DNA of 64,000 nucleotides from an uncultured Flavobacteriaceae bacterium (GTDB lineage: Bacteria > Bacteroidota > Bacteroidia > Flavobacteriales > Flavobacteriaceae): positions 620,001 through 684,000 of the forward strand of contig CAKUPQ010000001.1 in the NCBI GenBank assembly GCA_934675205.1, given 5' to 3'. Numbering within the stretch: position 1 is the first letter of the stretch; each line of letters starts with the position of its first letter. Below are positions 26,075 to 33,071 of the stretch, piece by piece. The position numbers were made by a program, and so were the translations under genes. A model generated the notes under the pieces. That model made no database searches and was not told where the DNA came from. It saw nothing but the letters and a program-made list of their open reading frames with translations.

Positions 26075-26632
26075 CTAATTAGAGATATTAAAAACATTAA
26101 CAAGCTCATCATAGCTCATAGCTTTTAATTCTTCTTCTGTATAACCGTTATACAACCTGTTCATAATTTTGGTGGTTGCTCCTCCCGTACTTGCAGGAAT
26201 GATGACGTATCTTACTTGTTCAATTATTGTAAAGCTTATGTTACTTCCATCAGTTGAATGTCCGATAAAAATAATTCTTCCGGAAGGTTCCACAGCAAAA
26301 TAATAAGATGCTTTACCAAGGACAAACGGAATTGAAACAATTGCTCCGAATGGGTCTTTTCCGTAAGCTAAAATCACTCCGGAATCAATAATTTCTTGGG
26401 TTATATCAGGGGCATCAATATAAAAATATGAATAATCAGTGTTATTAGAAAAATCTGCATCAATCCATTGCGAAGCAATTATATTTGCGTTTCCTGTAGG
26501 ACCTTGTTCTCCTTGAGCCCCCTGTTGTCCGTCAATCCCGTCTTTTCCGTCTTCGGGGCTACAAGCCGTAAAAGCTAATGCTCCCACAAAAAGAAAAATC
26601 ATTTTTCCGATAAATTTGTTTGTTGTTATCAT
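26075..26632 (-). CDS. Lipoprotein with a short collagen-like segment
   Basis: 185 residues. The lipoprotein signal ends AFTAC with the acylated cysteine at residue 24. Next come Gly-x-y triplets (GKDGIDGQQGAQGEQGPTGN), a collagen-like stalk of about six triplets, and a beta-rich domain of about 130 residues with no family I recognise. This is a common design of Bacteroidota surface lipoproteins. It lies downstream of an outer-membrane barrel gene with 33 bp between them, so the two are likely co-transcribed, and it converges on the kinase/regulator operon. The ATG at 26602 is an alternative start with a shorter signal. Confidence 0.78.
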   Translation of the reverse strand: MITTNKFIGKMIFLFVGALAFTACSPEDGKDGIDGQQGAQGEQGPTGNANIIASQWIDADFSNNTDYSYFYIDAPDITQEIIDSGVILAYGKDPFGAIVSIPFVLGKASYYFAVEPSGRIIFIGHSTDGSNISFTIIEQVRYVIIPASTGGATTKIMNRLYNGYTEEELKAMSYDELVNVFNISN

Positions 26633-26665
26633 CGTTTTTATGTTTAAATTATTTATGCTTACTTA

Positions 26666-27163
26666 CTAAAAACAATACCTCGCTCCTACAAAAAGTGCCA
26701 ATTGGTCGGTGCTTCCCGCTGTATATTTAAGCGTTGAAAATGCCTGAATTTTATCGGTTAAGTCATACGTTGCTCCTCCTCCGAGGTTGAAACCGATTTC
26801 TCCATCGCTTCCGGAATAATTTCCTCCCCAGATACCCGGATAATCTGTCGTTACTTTTACGTGAGTATAGTTCAGACCTGCCAAACCAAACACCTTAAAC
26901 TTGTCTTGGTCTAAAAAATAATAATGCCCGTTAGCATTCAGTTCCCAGACGCTCATTTTTATGTACTGTTCTTTTTCGGTAAAATAATACGTAAAATCGG
27001 GAGCAATACTGATTTTGTCCGTAATTCCGAACTCTGCATTGGCTCCGATAGCGGCTTTTTCTATTTCTGACCCATATCCGAGATGAGCCCCCACTTTGGT
27101 TTGTGCTTGTGCTGCATAACCGATTACTAAAGCAAAAATTGCTGTTAAAATAATCTTTTTCAT
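26666..27163 (-). CDS. Outer-membrane beta-barrel protein
   Basis: 165 residues with a signal peptide (MKKIILTAIFALVIGYAAQAQ) and alternating amphipathic strands ending in a terminal aromatic residue (LFVGARYCF). This fits an eight-stranded OmpX/OmpA-type barrel (outer membrane protein beta-barrel domain). Gly-rich turns such as GFNLGGGATYDLTDKI support the barrel. It is followed closely by the collagen-like lipoprotein gene. A strong hairpin terminator upstream separates it from the beta-helix lipoprotein gene, so its transcription may depend on read-through or on an unseen promoter. Confidence 0.82.
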   Translation of the reverse strand: MKKIILTAIFALVIGYAAQAQTKVGAHLGYGSEIEKAAIGANAEFGITDKISIAPDFTYYFTEKEQYIKMSVWELNANGHYYFLDQDKFKVFGLAGLNYTHVKVTTDYPGIWGGNYSGSDGEIGFNLGGGATYDLTDKIQAFSTLKYTAGSTDQLALFVGARYCF

Positions 27164-27218
27164 ACTGATAAATTTATTTTTATGTTAGTGTTATCCTTGT
27201 TTTGTAAAATTTAAAAGA

Positions 27219-27251
27219 GAAAAGCTATCAGTAAAAGGCAGATAGCTTTTC
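27219..27251 (-). terminator. Terminator or attenuator between the beta-helix lipoprotein and barrel genes
   Basis: Perfect 11-bp arms GAAAAGCTATC (27219-27229) and GATAGCTTTTC (27241-27251), followed on the minus strand by a T-rich stretch. It lies 17 bp after the stop of the beta-helix lipoprotein. Confidence 0.75.
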
Positions 27252-27268
27252 TTTCTAATTAAAAAGTT

Positions 27269-28498
27269 TTAATCTCCACAAATTTCGCCTCCACAATTTG
27301 TGTAAGTTACATTTGCTCCGACTGTTAAATTTGATTGATAATTGGTTCCACCACCAATATAACCGTTTATGGCACAAGCCAAAATATCGGAAAAATTCGT
27401 GTTATCAATACTTAACCGGGGGCTTGCCCATAAATATATAGCTCCTTTTGAAGAAGACGGATTTTCACCTCCGTGCATAATATCGGCATATCTAATGATG
27501 TTGTTAGGGTTTTGCGTATGTCTGTATTCAATTCTTCCCCAAGAACCTGCAACTGCAAGTTCTCCCCGAATTACAATACGCTCCGAAGATGTTCCCTCTA
27601 TTTTTAAGCTTGCACCATCATTTACTTTTATACCTGTTCCTGATCCCATCTCGATAATGACTCCCGGCTCAATCGTAACATTGCTTTTAATATTTAATAT
27701 AGGAGAAGAGCTTGACACCAATTTATACGGCACTCCAATTTTATGGATGGTCGCAGGTGCAGTAATCTCTGCTGTGTAAGGATCCAGCTCTACCTTGTCT
27801 TCTGTATTCCCTGTATAGGTGTCTGTTCCGGATACCATTCCTACTAATGACGCACGCACTCGCATTGGGCTGTTGTTTTGGGTGTATGTATTATTATTCA
27901 GGATTAATGTAGTCGACCCGTAATTGGCATTTAAACCGTAAGTGGCACTATGTGAAATTTTACTGTTGCTCATTTTAAATTGGGCACCACTATAAACAAT
28001 AACACCTCCTTTGTCGCCATTACTGTTAAATGCACTTCCTCCGGCATATTCTACATTAACGTAGGCAAACTCGTTTTTTACATCATTGCTATTAATAAAT
28101 ACCCCCGACCAAGAACCGGCAGATTTATCTACACCGGTAAGGGTTATTTGCTTATTTCCGTTTCCTACTGCTTTTAAGGAGCCTGAATCATACACCCTGA
28201 ATCCTGCGTCAGTTTCAAAGGCAATGGTTACGCCCGGCTCAATCGTAACATCATCATTGATAGCCATTTTACAGGTTACGATATAATCCACTGGAGCATT
28301 CGGATTGTCCTGTAATACCACATTCGGATTTTGTGTAAAATAATTACAATCTAAAACAATCGGTGGTTCGATTTGAACTTGAGGGTCTGAATCTGAACCC
28401 GAATCATCACTATCGCAAGAGGTTATTAAACCCATTCCGAATAAAGAAGCTACTACAAAAGCAACTTTGTTCTGTTTAAATAAATTTTTTGAATACAT
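27269..28498 (-). CDS. Lipoprotein with predicted right-handed beta-helix
   Basis: 409 residues. The signal peptide ends with a lipobox (GLITSC) at about residue 28, followed by an Asp/Ser-rich linker (DSDDSGSDSD) like the Bacteroidota lipoprotein surface-export signal. The remainder has repeated short beta strands with Asn/Gly turns (DDVTIEPGVTIAFETDAG, KSNVTIEPGVIIEMGSGTG), twice over, indicating two parallel beta-helix modules. Proteins of this design are surface-exposed in Bacteroidota; function is unknown. Its promoter carries the TCAGGG-N4-CCCTCA dyad, which makes it the strongest predicted target of the nearby two-component system. Confidence 0.8.
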   Translation of the reverse strand: MYSKNLFKQNKVAFVVASLFGMGLITSCDSDDSGSDSDPQVQIEPPIVLDCNYFTQNPNVVLQDNPNAPVDYIVTCKMAINDDVTIEPGVTIAFETDAGFRVYDSGSLKAVGNGNKQITLTGVDKSAGSWSGVFINSNDVKNEFAYVNVEYAGGSAFNSNGDKGGVIVYSGAQFKMSNSKISHSATYGLNANYGSTTLILNNNTYTQNNSPMRVRASLVGMVSGTDTYTGNTEDKVELDPYTAEITAPATIHKIGVPYKLVSSSSPILNIKSNVTIEPGVIIEMGSGTGIKVNDGASLKIEGTSSERIVIRGELAVAGSWGRIEYRHTQNPNNIIRYADIMHGGENPSSSKGAIYLWASPRLSIDNTNFSDILACAINGYIGGGTNYQSNLTVGANVTYTNCGGEICGD

Positions 28499-28523
28499 AA
28501 TATTTGTGTTTAAAATTATACTG

Positions 28524-28569
28524 CGAAGTTAGGGTTAGGCAATATTGTGTATATGAGGGTTTTCCCTGA
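28524..28569 (-). promoter_or_regulatory. Operator TCAGGG-N4-CCCTCA and promoter of the beta-helix lipoprotein
   Basis: Read on the minus strand: TCAGGG-AAAA-CCCTCA (28569-28554), 22 bp, then the -7 box TAACTTCG (28531-28524). The gene starts about 20 bases after the predicted start site. Geometry is identical to the site before the kinase operon. Confidence 0.7.
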
Positions 28570-28591
28570 ATTTTTAATTTTCATACTGTAA

Positions 28592-28624
28592 AAAAGAAAA
28601 AGCTGTTTGCATTTTGCAAACAGC
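28592..28624 (-). terminator. Strong intrinsic terminator upstream of the beta-helix lipoprotein gene
   Basis: Perfect arms GCTGTTTGC (28602-28610) and GCAAACAGC (28616-28624), extended by A/T pairs to about 14 bp, and a T-rich tail on the minus strand. It could end recX transcripts as well as the short transcript from 28666. Confidence 0.8.
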
Positions 28625-28661
28625 TTTTTCGTTACTAATCAAAAAAACAATAAAATGAAAC
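28592..28661 (-). ncRNA. Predicted small RNA of about 65-70 nt
   Basis: A promoter with its own operator (28666-28711) fires towards a strong intrinsic terminator (28624-28602 plus T-tract to 28592), with only about 35 nt of T-rich, unstructured sequence between. The only ATG (28663) would be upstream of the predicted start site, and the 29-codon frame from it runs through the terminator hairpin, so a protein is unlikely. The RNA would be made under the same control as the kinase operon and the beta-helix lipoprotein. No experimental evidence is available from sequence. Confidence 0.4.
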
Positions 28662-28665
28662 ATAA

Positions 28666-28711
28666 CAAAAGTAAGGTCATTTATATTTGTTTATGTCAGA
28701 GTTTCCCCTGA
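28666..28711 (-). promoter_or_regulatory. Operator TCAGGG-N4-CTCTGA and promoter downstream of recX
   Basis: Read on the minus strand: TCAGGG-GAAA-CTCTGA (28711-28696), 22 bp, then the -7 box TACTTTTG (28673-28666). It lies 15 bp after the recX stop and points at the terminator at 28592-28624. Confidence 0.65.
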
Positions 28712-28725
28712 TTTATGAAAAAAAA

Positions 28726-29196
28726 TTATTTGGACAAATCTTTCCAAGCCTCATATACCAAATCACTTTCGTAACCTTTACGGAGTAAATAATCACAGAA
28801 TTTTTTTTTCTTTTTTAAAGGATTTTTTTCAGTAATGGAATACCACGCTTTTTCGGAAATCTCGGAAAATGTTTTTTGGTAGTGTTCGTCAGAAATTTCT
28901 TCCAAAGCCTTTCTGATGTTGTAATTGGATATATTTCGGAATTTGAGTTCGTTGGTAATCCGGACTTTTCCGTATTTCTTAATCGAATGTTTTCCTCTTG
29001 CAAAACTTCGGGCAAAGCGTTCTTCATTCAGAAAATTAGCATCAATCAAATGGACGATAATTTCGTCAATTTCATCTTGTTTTGCCTTTAAATCATAGAG
29101 TTTCTGCACGACTTCCTTATGACATCGTTCCTGATAAGCACAAAATCGTTCTGCTTTCTGTTTTAGCTCCGATAAAGAAAAAGTTTGAGGATTCAT
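28726..29196 (-). CDS. recX: RecA regulatory protein RecX
   Basis: 156 residues, usual RecX length, built of three-helix repeats. Recognisable segments are ERFCAYQERCHKEVVQKLYDL, then LIDANFLNEERFARSFARGKHSIKKYGKVRI, and a C-terminal KKKKFCDYLLRKGYESDLVYEA. RecX binds RecA filaments and limits their extension and coprotease activity. In many bacteria recX lies beside recA; here it stands alone. The promoter box is only five bases from the ATG, so the mRNA is probably leaderless. Confidence 0.88.
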   Translation of the reverse strand: MNPQTFSLSELKQKAERFCAYQERCHKEVVQKLYDLKAKQDEIDEIIVHLIDANFLNEERFARSFARGKHSIKKYGKVRITNELKFRNISNYNIRKALEEISDEHYQKTFSEISEKAWYSITEKNPLKKKKKFCDYLLRKGYESDLVYEAWKDLSK

Positions 29197-29201
29197 AAAG
29201 G

Positions 29202-29229
29202 CAAAAGTAACTCAAAATTACTATTTTTG
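29202..29229. promoter_or_regulatory. Divergent promoters of recX and the SAM hydroxide adenosyltransferase gene
   Basis: TACTTTTG on the minus strand (29209-29202) is five bases from the recX ATG. TATTTTTG on the plus strand (29222-29229) is 24 bases from the ATG at 29254. Both match TAnnTTTG. Confidence 0.55.
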
Positions 29230-29253
29230 CAGAGTTCTGCTCAACCAAAGAAA

Positions 29254-30051
29254 ATGATAATCACCCTTACAACCGATTTCGGACTCAAAGACCACTATGT
29301 AGGTGCCTTGAAAGGAATGATTTATTCTAAAAACCCCAATGTAAATATTGTTGATATTTCGCATCAGGTTTCGCCTTTCGTGATTCAAGAGGCATCGTAT
29401 GTTGTGAGTGCGTCATATCGTCATTTTCCTGAAGGAACTCTTCATCTGATTTTGGTTGATTCAGAAATAAACCAAGAAAACAAGCCTGTTTTGGTGGAAT
29501 GGAACAAGCATTATTTTCTTTCTTCCGATAACGGAATTTTAAGTTTACTTACTCACGGAGCTGTTCCCGAAAATATTATTTCTATTCCTTTTGGTGAAAT
29601 AGCTGATTCGACCTCATTTTTTGTGGAAAAAGCAACGGAACTAATAAACGGAAAAACCCTTTTTGATTTGGGACAAAAAATCGAAAGCCTGAAAAAAATT
29701 CCTCCTCTGAAAGCTGCTATATCTGAAGAAAATAACAGAATAACAGGAAATATTATTCACATTGACCATTACGGAAATGCCATAAGTAACATTACGAAAG
29801 AGCTTTTTGAAACGGTAAGAAACGGACGAAATTTTCAAATACTTTTCAGAAGTTACAGAATTACCAAAATACATCAATCTTATATTGATTATTCAACCGA
29901 AAAATCAATGGAAAAAGGAGGGAAAATAGCTCTTTTTAACCCATCTGACCTATTGGAAATTGCCCTTTACAAAGGGAATCCCAAAAGCGGAACAGCCTCA
30001 ACATTATTCGGATTAGAATACGAAAGCACGATTTCTGTACAATTCTCGTAG
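29254..30051 (+). CDS. S-adenosyl-L-methionine hydroxide adenosyltransferase family protein (DUF62)
   Basis: 265 residues. The start IITLTTDFGLKDHYVGALKGMIY is the family signature, with the conserved aspartates of the active site. Other family segments are VDISHQVSPFVIQEASYV and the C-terminal IDHYGNAISNI. The family splits SAM to adenosine and methionine with water/hydroxide; chlorinase and fluorinase are relatives, but those are rare. The longer frame from 29185 would run over the promoter, so the ATG at 29254 is used. Confidence 0.9.
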   Translation: MIITLTTDFGLKDHYVGALKGMIYSKNPNVNIVDISHQVSPFVIQEASYVVSASYRHFPEGTLHLILVDSEINQENKPVLVEWNKHYFLSSDNGILSLLTHGAVPENIISIPFGEIADSTSFFVEKATELINGKTLFDLGQKIESLKKIPPLKAAISEENNRITGNIIHIDHYGNAISNITKELFETVRNGRNFQILFRSYRITKIHQSYIDYSTEKSMEKGGKIALFNPSDLLEIALYKGNPKSGTASTLFGLEYESTISVQFS

Positions 30052-30076
30052 AAACGGATAATTATCCATCTCTATA

Positions 30077-31219
30077 TTAATTTACAATAACCTTTTTAGT
30101 AATATTCTGATTTTCAACATTTAGATTCAGAATATAAAAACCGTTTGGCAAATTATCCAACGTATAAGTATTGTTTTGCGAATTTGGGTATTTTATCTGC
30201 TGAATAATTTGTCCGTTCAGGTTGATAAGCCTGATTTCTTCGATTTCTTTATCGGTTGTGATATTGATTCTTTGGTCTTTTGCAGGATTCGGATAAATCG
30301 AAACATAAACATGCTCTACTTCAGAAACCGAAAGTTCAGAACCCCATATCATTGTTACATAATCCGGATTGTCAATAAACGGATTTCTGTTATCCTGAAA
30401 ATCATAAATAAGATTATTAATGTCTATCTCTCTCTGACTTACAGGGTCTTGAATGTGCCATTGGTAAAGAATATTCAAAAAAGTCTGACTAAATACTTTA
30501 TCGTTACTTCCGTCAAACATTACTTTCACATCGCTTGAATTACTGTAGAAACCACTCATTTGAGTTTGATAGCGGGTTGCAAAGTAGAAGAATGCTCTGG
30601 CAACATCTCCTTTAAATTCGTCAATTGGTTCAAAAACAGTTCCTGAAAACCCTGCTGAATATCCTGAATTCAGATTAGCTCCTTTTTTTGATCCGTTTTG
30701 AGAATGACACGGAGTATTCGATGCTCCACTATTACAAGGATTCGTGCTTGTACCTGAAACTACTCCGAGTGGAAGGTTACTTCTCCACCCATTTACTTTT
30801 CCGTCTGTAGGCCAAACGTGAAAAGCATCAGAATACATTGGATAATTAGAGTTAAAATACGATTGAGGAATCAAGTGCTCCCGATTATAGCAGTCTCCTT
30901 CTATACTATAATTTCCGCAGGTAGTGTTAATGTTAAAAACATAAGGGTCTGTACTGTTTGGATTTTCTGAATAAATATCCAAAATGGTGTTGTCATTTTC
31001 ATAATATTTATCTCTGAAACCATTTATGTTACTTGAGGATTTATACAGAACATCTCTCAAAGCATTATAACTTTGAGAATCGTGGTCTTTGATAATGTTG
31101 TGAAGCTGTGTTTTTAATGTGTAACCTGTTCCTGTTGCAGAGTTATAATATCCTGCAGGAGCTTGAGCCAATCCGCTTGTTGTAAGCAACAAAGAAATTC
31201 CAAATAAAATCCTTTTCAT
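30077..31219 (-). CDS. Secreted endonuclease I with type IX sorting domain
   Basis: 380 residues. After a signal peptide (MKRILFGISLLLTTSGLAQ) comes an endonuclease I (EndA/NucM) domain with the catalytic His-metal motif in DCYNREHLIPQSYF and the following HVWPTDGKVNGWRSNLPLG. The last ~75 residues form a T9SS type A sorting domain (SIYPNPAKDQRINITTD, ending LNVENQNITKKVIVN). The enzyme would be secreted through the type IX system and cleave extracellular DNA, probably for nutrient release. The ATG at 31219 is chosen because it starts the signal peptide. Confidence 0.92.
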   Translation of the reverse strand: MKRILFGISLLLTTSGLAQAPAGYYNSATGTGYTLKTQLHNIIKDHDSQSYNALRDVLYKSSSNINGFRDKYYENDNTILDIYSENPNSTDPYVFNINTTCGNYSIEGDCYNREHLIPQSYFNSNYPMYSDAFHVWPTDGKVNGWRSNLPLGVVSGTSTNPCNSGASNTPCHSQNGSKKGANLNSGYSAGFSGTVFEPIDEFKGDVARAFFYFATRYQTQMSGFYSNSSDVKVMFDGSNDKVFSQTFLNILYQWHIQDPVSQREIDINNLIYDFQDNRNPFIDNPDYVTMIWGSELSVSEVEHVYVSIYPNPAKDQRINITTDKEIEEIRLINLNGQIIQQIKYPNSQNNTYTLDNLPNGFYILNLNVENQNITKKVIVN

Positions 31220-31323
31220 AATTTTTTTATATTTCAATAATAAAATAACAGCCTGCAAATGTAAGATTTATTTAACTAAAAACAGTTAAATATTCTTTTT
31301 CTTTGTAGTTAAATAAAAACATA

Positions 31324-32559
31324 ATGTTATCCCGAATAATCCTTATTATAGCTGTTTTCGTTCTTGTCGAAGTCTATTGCTTTTTTGCTGTAAAAAGACT
31401 TTTTAAATCAAAAAAGGTAATTGCGATTTATGTTGTAAGTTCGCTTTTAATTATCCTTTATTTTATCTCTACATTTTTAGGTTTTGATAGGGAAACAGGG
31501 CAAAACCAACATTCACTTTTGGTCTTTGCTTTCTTGCTTTTGTACCTGCTTACCAAAGCAACTGTCAGCATATTTTTGTTGGTTGAAGATTTTTACAGAC
31601 TTTTTGCAGGAGTCTATAATTATTTTTACAGGAAAAACCAATTAAAGAAAATCCCGACAAGACGGAGAGCAGTGAGCCGAATAGCCGTTTTGGTTGCTTT
31701 TATTCCGTTTTTTTCGATTCTCTACGGAATATTTCAGGGGAAATACAATTTCAAAGTTGTCGAGCAAACGGTGTATTTTGAAGATTTACCCGACAGTTTT
31801 GACGGATTCAAGATATTGCAAATTTCAGATATTCATTGTGGGAGCTTTGACAACAACGAAAAAATAGATAAAGCTATTGACCTAATCAACAGACAGAATT
31901 TTGACGTTTTTGTTTTTACGGGAGATTTAGTCAATAATTTTGCTTGGGAAATGCATCCTTGGATAGAAACATTCCAAAAAATAAAGAATCCGAAATACGG
32001 AAAATTCTCTGTTTTAGGAAATCACGATTACGGAGAATACGCCATTTGGAAATCCGAAAAAGCCAAACAAAAAAACTTTGAAGAAATAAAAGATTTACAC
32101 CGTCAGATTGGTTTCCGTTTGCTTTTGAACGAAAACGCAATCCTCCAAAAAGATTCGGATTCGCTTGTTATTGTAGGAGTTGAAAATTGGGGAGAAACAC
32201 TTCGTTTTCAACGGTTGGGAGATTTGGATAAAGCAGCTGAAAACCTAAAAGCAGAAGATTTTAAGGTATTACTTTCGCACGACCCGTCCCATTTTGATGT
32301 GAAGGTAAGAAAGCACCCTAAAAATTTTCAGCTTACCTTGTCGGGACATACACACGGTTTGCAGTTTGGGGTTGAAATTCCCGATATTTTCAAATGGAGT
32401 CCGATACAATATATCTATAAACACTGGGCAGGATTATACGAGGATTCAGGGAAACATTTGTATGTAAATCGAGGCTTTGGCTTTCACGCTTACTCGGGAA
32501 GAGTCGGGATTTGGCCTGAAATTACAGTTATACAGCTTAAAAAAGCACAAAAAAGATAA
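31324..32559 (+). CDS. Membrane-anchored metallophosphoesterase
   Basis: 411 residues. About four membrane helices in the first 150 residues are followed by a calcineurin-like phosphoesterase domain. The metal-site motifs are ISDIHCGSFDN, FTGDLVNN, VLGNHDYGEY and the paired-histidine LSGHTHGLQ. This layout matches the YaeI/UDP-2,3-diacylglucosamine hydrolase-like group of membrane metallophosphoesterases, but the substrate is unknown. The start ATG at 31324 directly precedes the first helix. Confidence 0.9.
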   Translation: MLSRIILIIAVFVLVEVYCFFAVKRLFKSKKVIAIYVVSSLLIILYFISTFLGFDRETGQNQHSLLVFAFLLLYLLTKATVSIFLLVEDFYRLFAGVYNYFYRKNQLKKIPTRRRAVSRIAVLVAFIPFFSILYGIFQGKYNFKVVEQTVYFEDLPDSFDGFKILQISDIHCGSFDNNEKIDKAIDLINRQNFDVFVFTGDLVNNFAWEMHPWIETFQKIKNPKYGKFSVLGNHDYGEYAIWKSEKAKQKNFEEIKDLHRQIGFRLLLNENAILQKDSDSLVIVGVENWGETLRFQRLGDLDKAAENLKAEDFKVLLSHDPSHFDVKVRKHPKNFQLTLSGHTHGLQFGVEIPDIFKWSPIQYIYKHWAGLYEDSGKHLYVNRGFGFHAYSGRVGIWPEITVIQLKKAQKR

Positions 32560-32577
32560 ATAATTCACGAATTATAC

Positions 32578-32585
32578 TAATTTTG
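32578..32585 (+). promoter_or_regulatory. -7 promoter box of the thioredoxin-like gene
   Basis: TAATTTTG fits TAnnTTTG, 21 bases before the ATG at 32607. Confidence 0.45.
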
Positions 32586-32606
32586 TAGTACCAAAACTAA
32601 AAATAG

Positions 32607-32903
32607 ATGTCTAAATTTGGAGAAATCATAAACACGGAAGTTCCTGTTTTGATTAGTTTTTATACCGATTGGAATGAATCTGCGGAGGTGATGAATTCCG
32701 TTATCAGAAGTGTGGCAGCTACTCTTGGAGATAGAGCAAGGGTTATAAAAATTGATATGGATAAAAATAAGGATTTGGCAGAGGCTTTACGCATTAAAGC
32801 TGTTCCAACTCTTATGGTTTACAAAAACGGACAAATGATGTGGAGGCAATCGGGAGAGCTCGATGCCAACGCTATTGTTGTTGCTGTTCAGGAATATGTT
32901 TAA
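32607..32903 (+). CDS. Thioredoxin-fold protein lacking both active-site cysteines
   Basis: 98 residues, the size of a single thioredoxin domain. The fold landmarks are intact: the beta strand VPVLISFYTDW, the KIDMDKNKDLAEAL strand-helix, and the cis-proline loop AVPTLMVYKNGQMMWRQSG. The active site WCGPC is replaced by W22-N23-E24-S25-A26, so it cannot do disulfide exchange. Such proteins usually act as binding or chaperone partners. It lies alone with its own -7 box. Similar cysteine-less thioredoxins occur in other Flavobacteriia, as far as I remember. Confidence 0.85.
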   Translation: MSKFGEIINTEVPVLISFYTDWNESAEVMNSVIRSVAATLGDRARVIKIDMDKNKDLAEALRIKAVPTLMVYKNGQMMWRQSGELDANAIVVAVQEYV

Positions 32904-32912
32904 AACAACTTA

Positions 32913-32937
32913 TAGAACGCAGAAAACCTGCGTTCTA
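32913..32937. terminator. Hairpin between the thioredoxin-like gene and the gene fragment
   Basis: Perfect 10-bp arms TAGAACGCAG (32913-32922) and CTGCGTTCTA (32928-32937). There is no good T-run on either side, so it is a weak terminator candidate. Its right arm overlaps the stop codon of the duplicated gene fragment. Confidence 0.5.
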
Positions 32938-33069
32938 CTGTTCATATCGTTCCATTTCTCTGTCATAGAAAAACCCGGCCTCTTCAATTAGTTTTTCCAT
33001 TTCATTGGTTGTTTCTTCTTCTTCCGAAGGGTCTAAATCTTCAAGAAATTCTACTTCGTCATCTTTTAA
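32935..33069 (-). pseudogene. Duplicated 3' fragment of the acidic 75-residue gene
   Basis: This stretch encodes the last ~44 residues of the small acidic protein at 34251-34478 (LKDDEVEFLEDLDPSEEEET onward, ending MERYEQ). It has no start codon and lies out of frame after the stop of the 386-residue gene. It differs from the complete copy by only a few bases, mostly silent. The complete copy ends MERYEE and the fragment MERYEQ. It marks one side of an insertion or recombination event around the gene at 33072-34232. Confidence 0.85.
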
Positions 33070-33071
33070 GA

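Noticed and set aside
28661..28663. A 29-codon minus-strand frame starting at the ATG 28663.
   Set aside because: Its ATG is upstream of the predicted transcription start, and the frame runs through the terminator hairpin; an RNA is a better reading.
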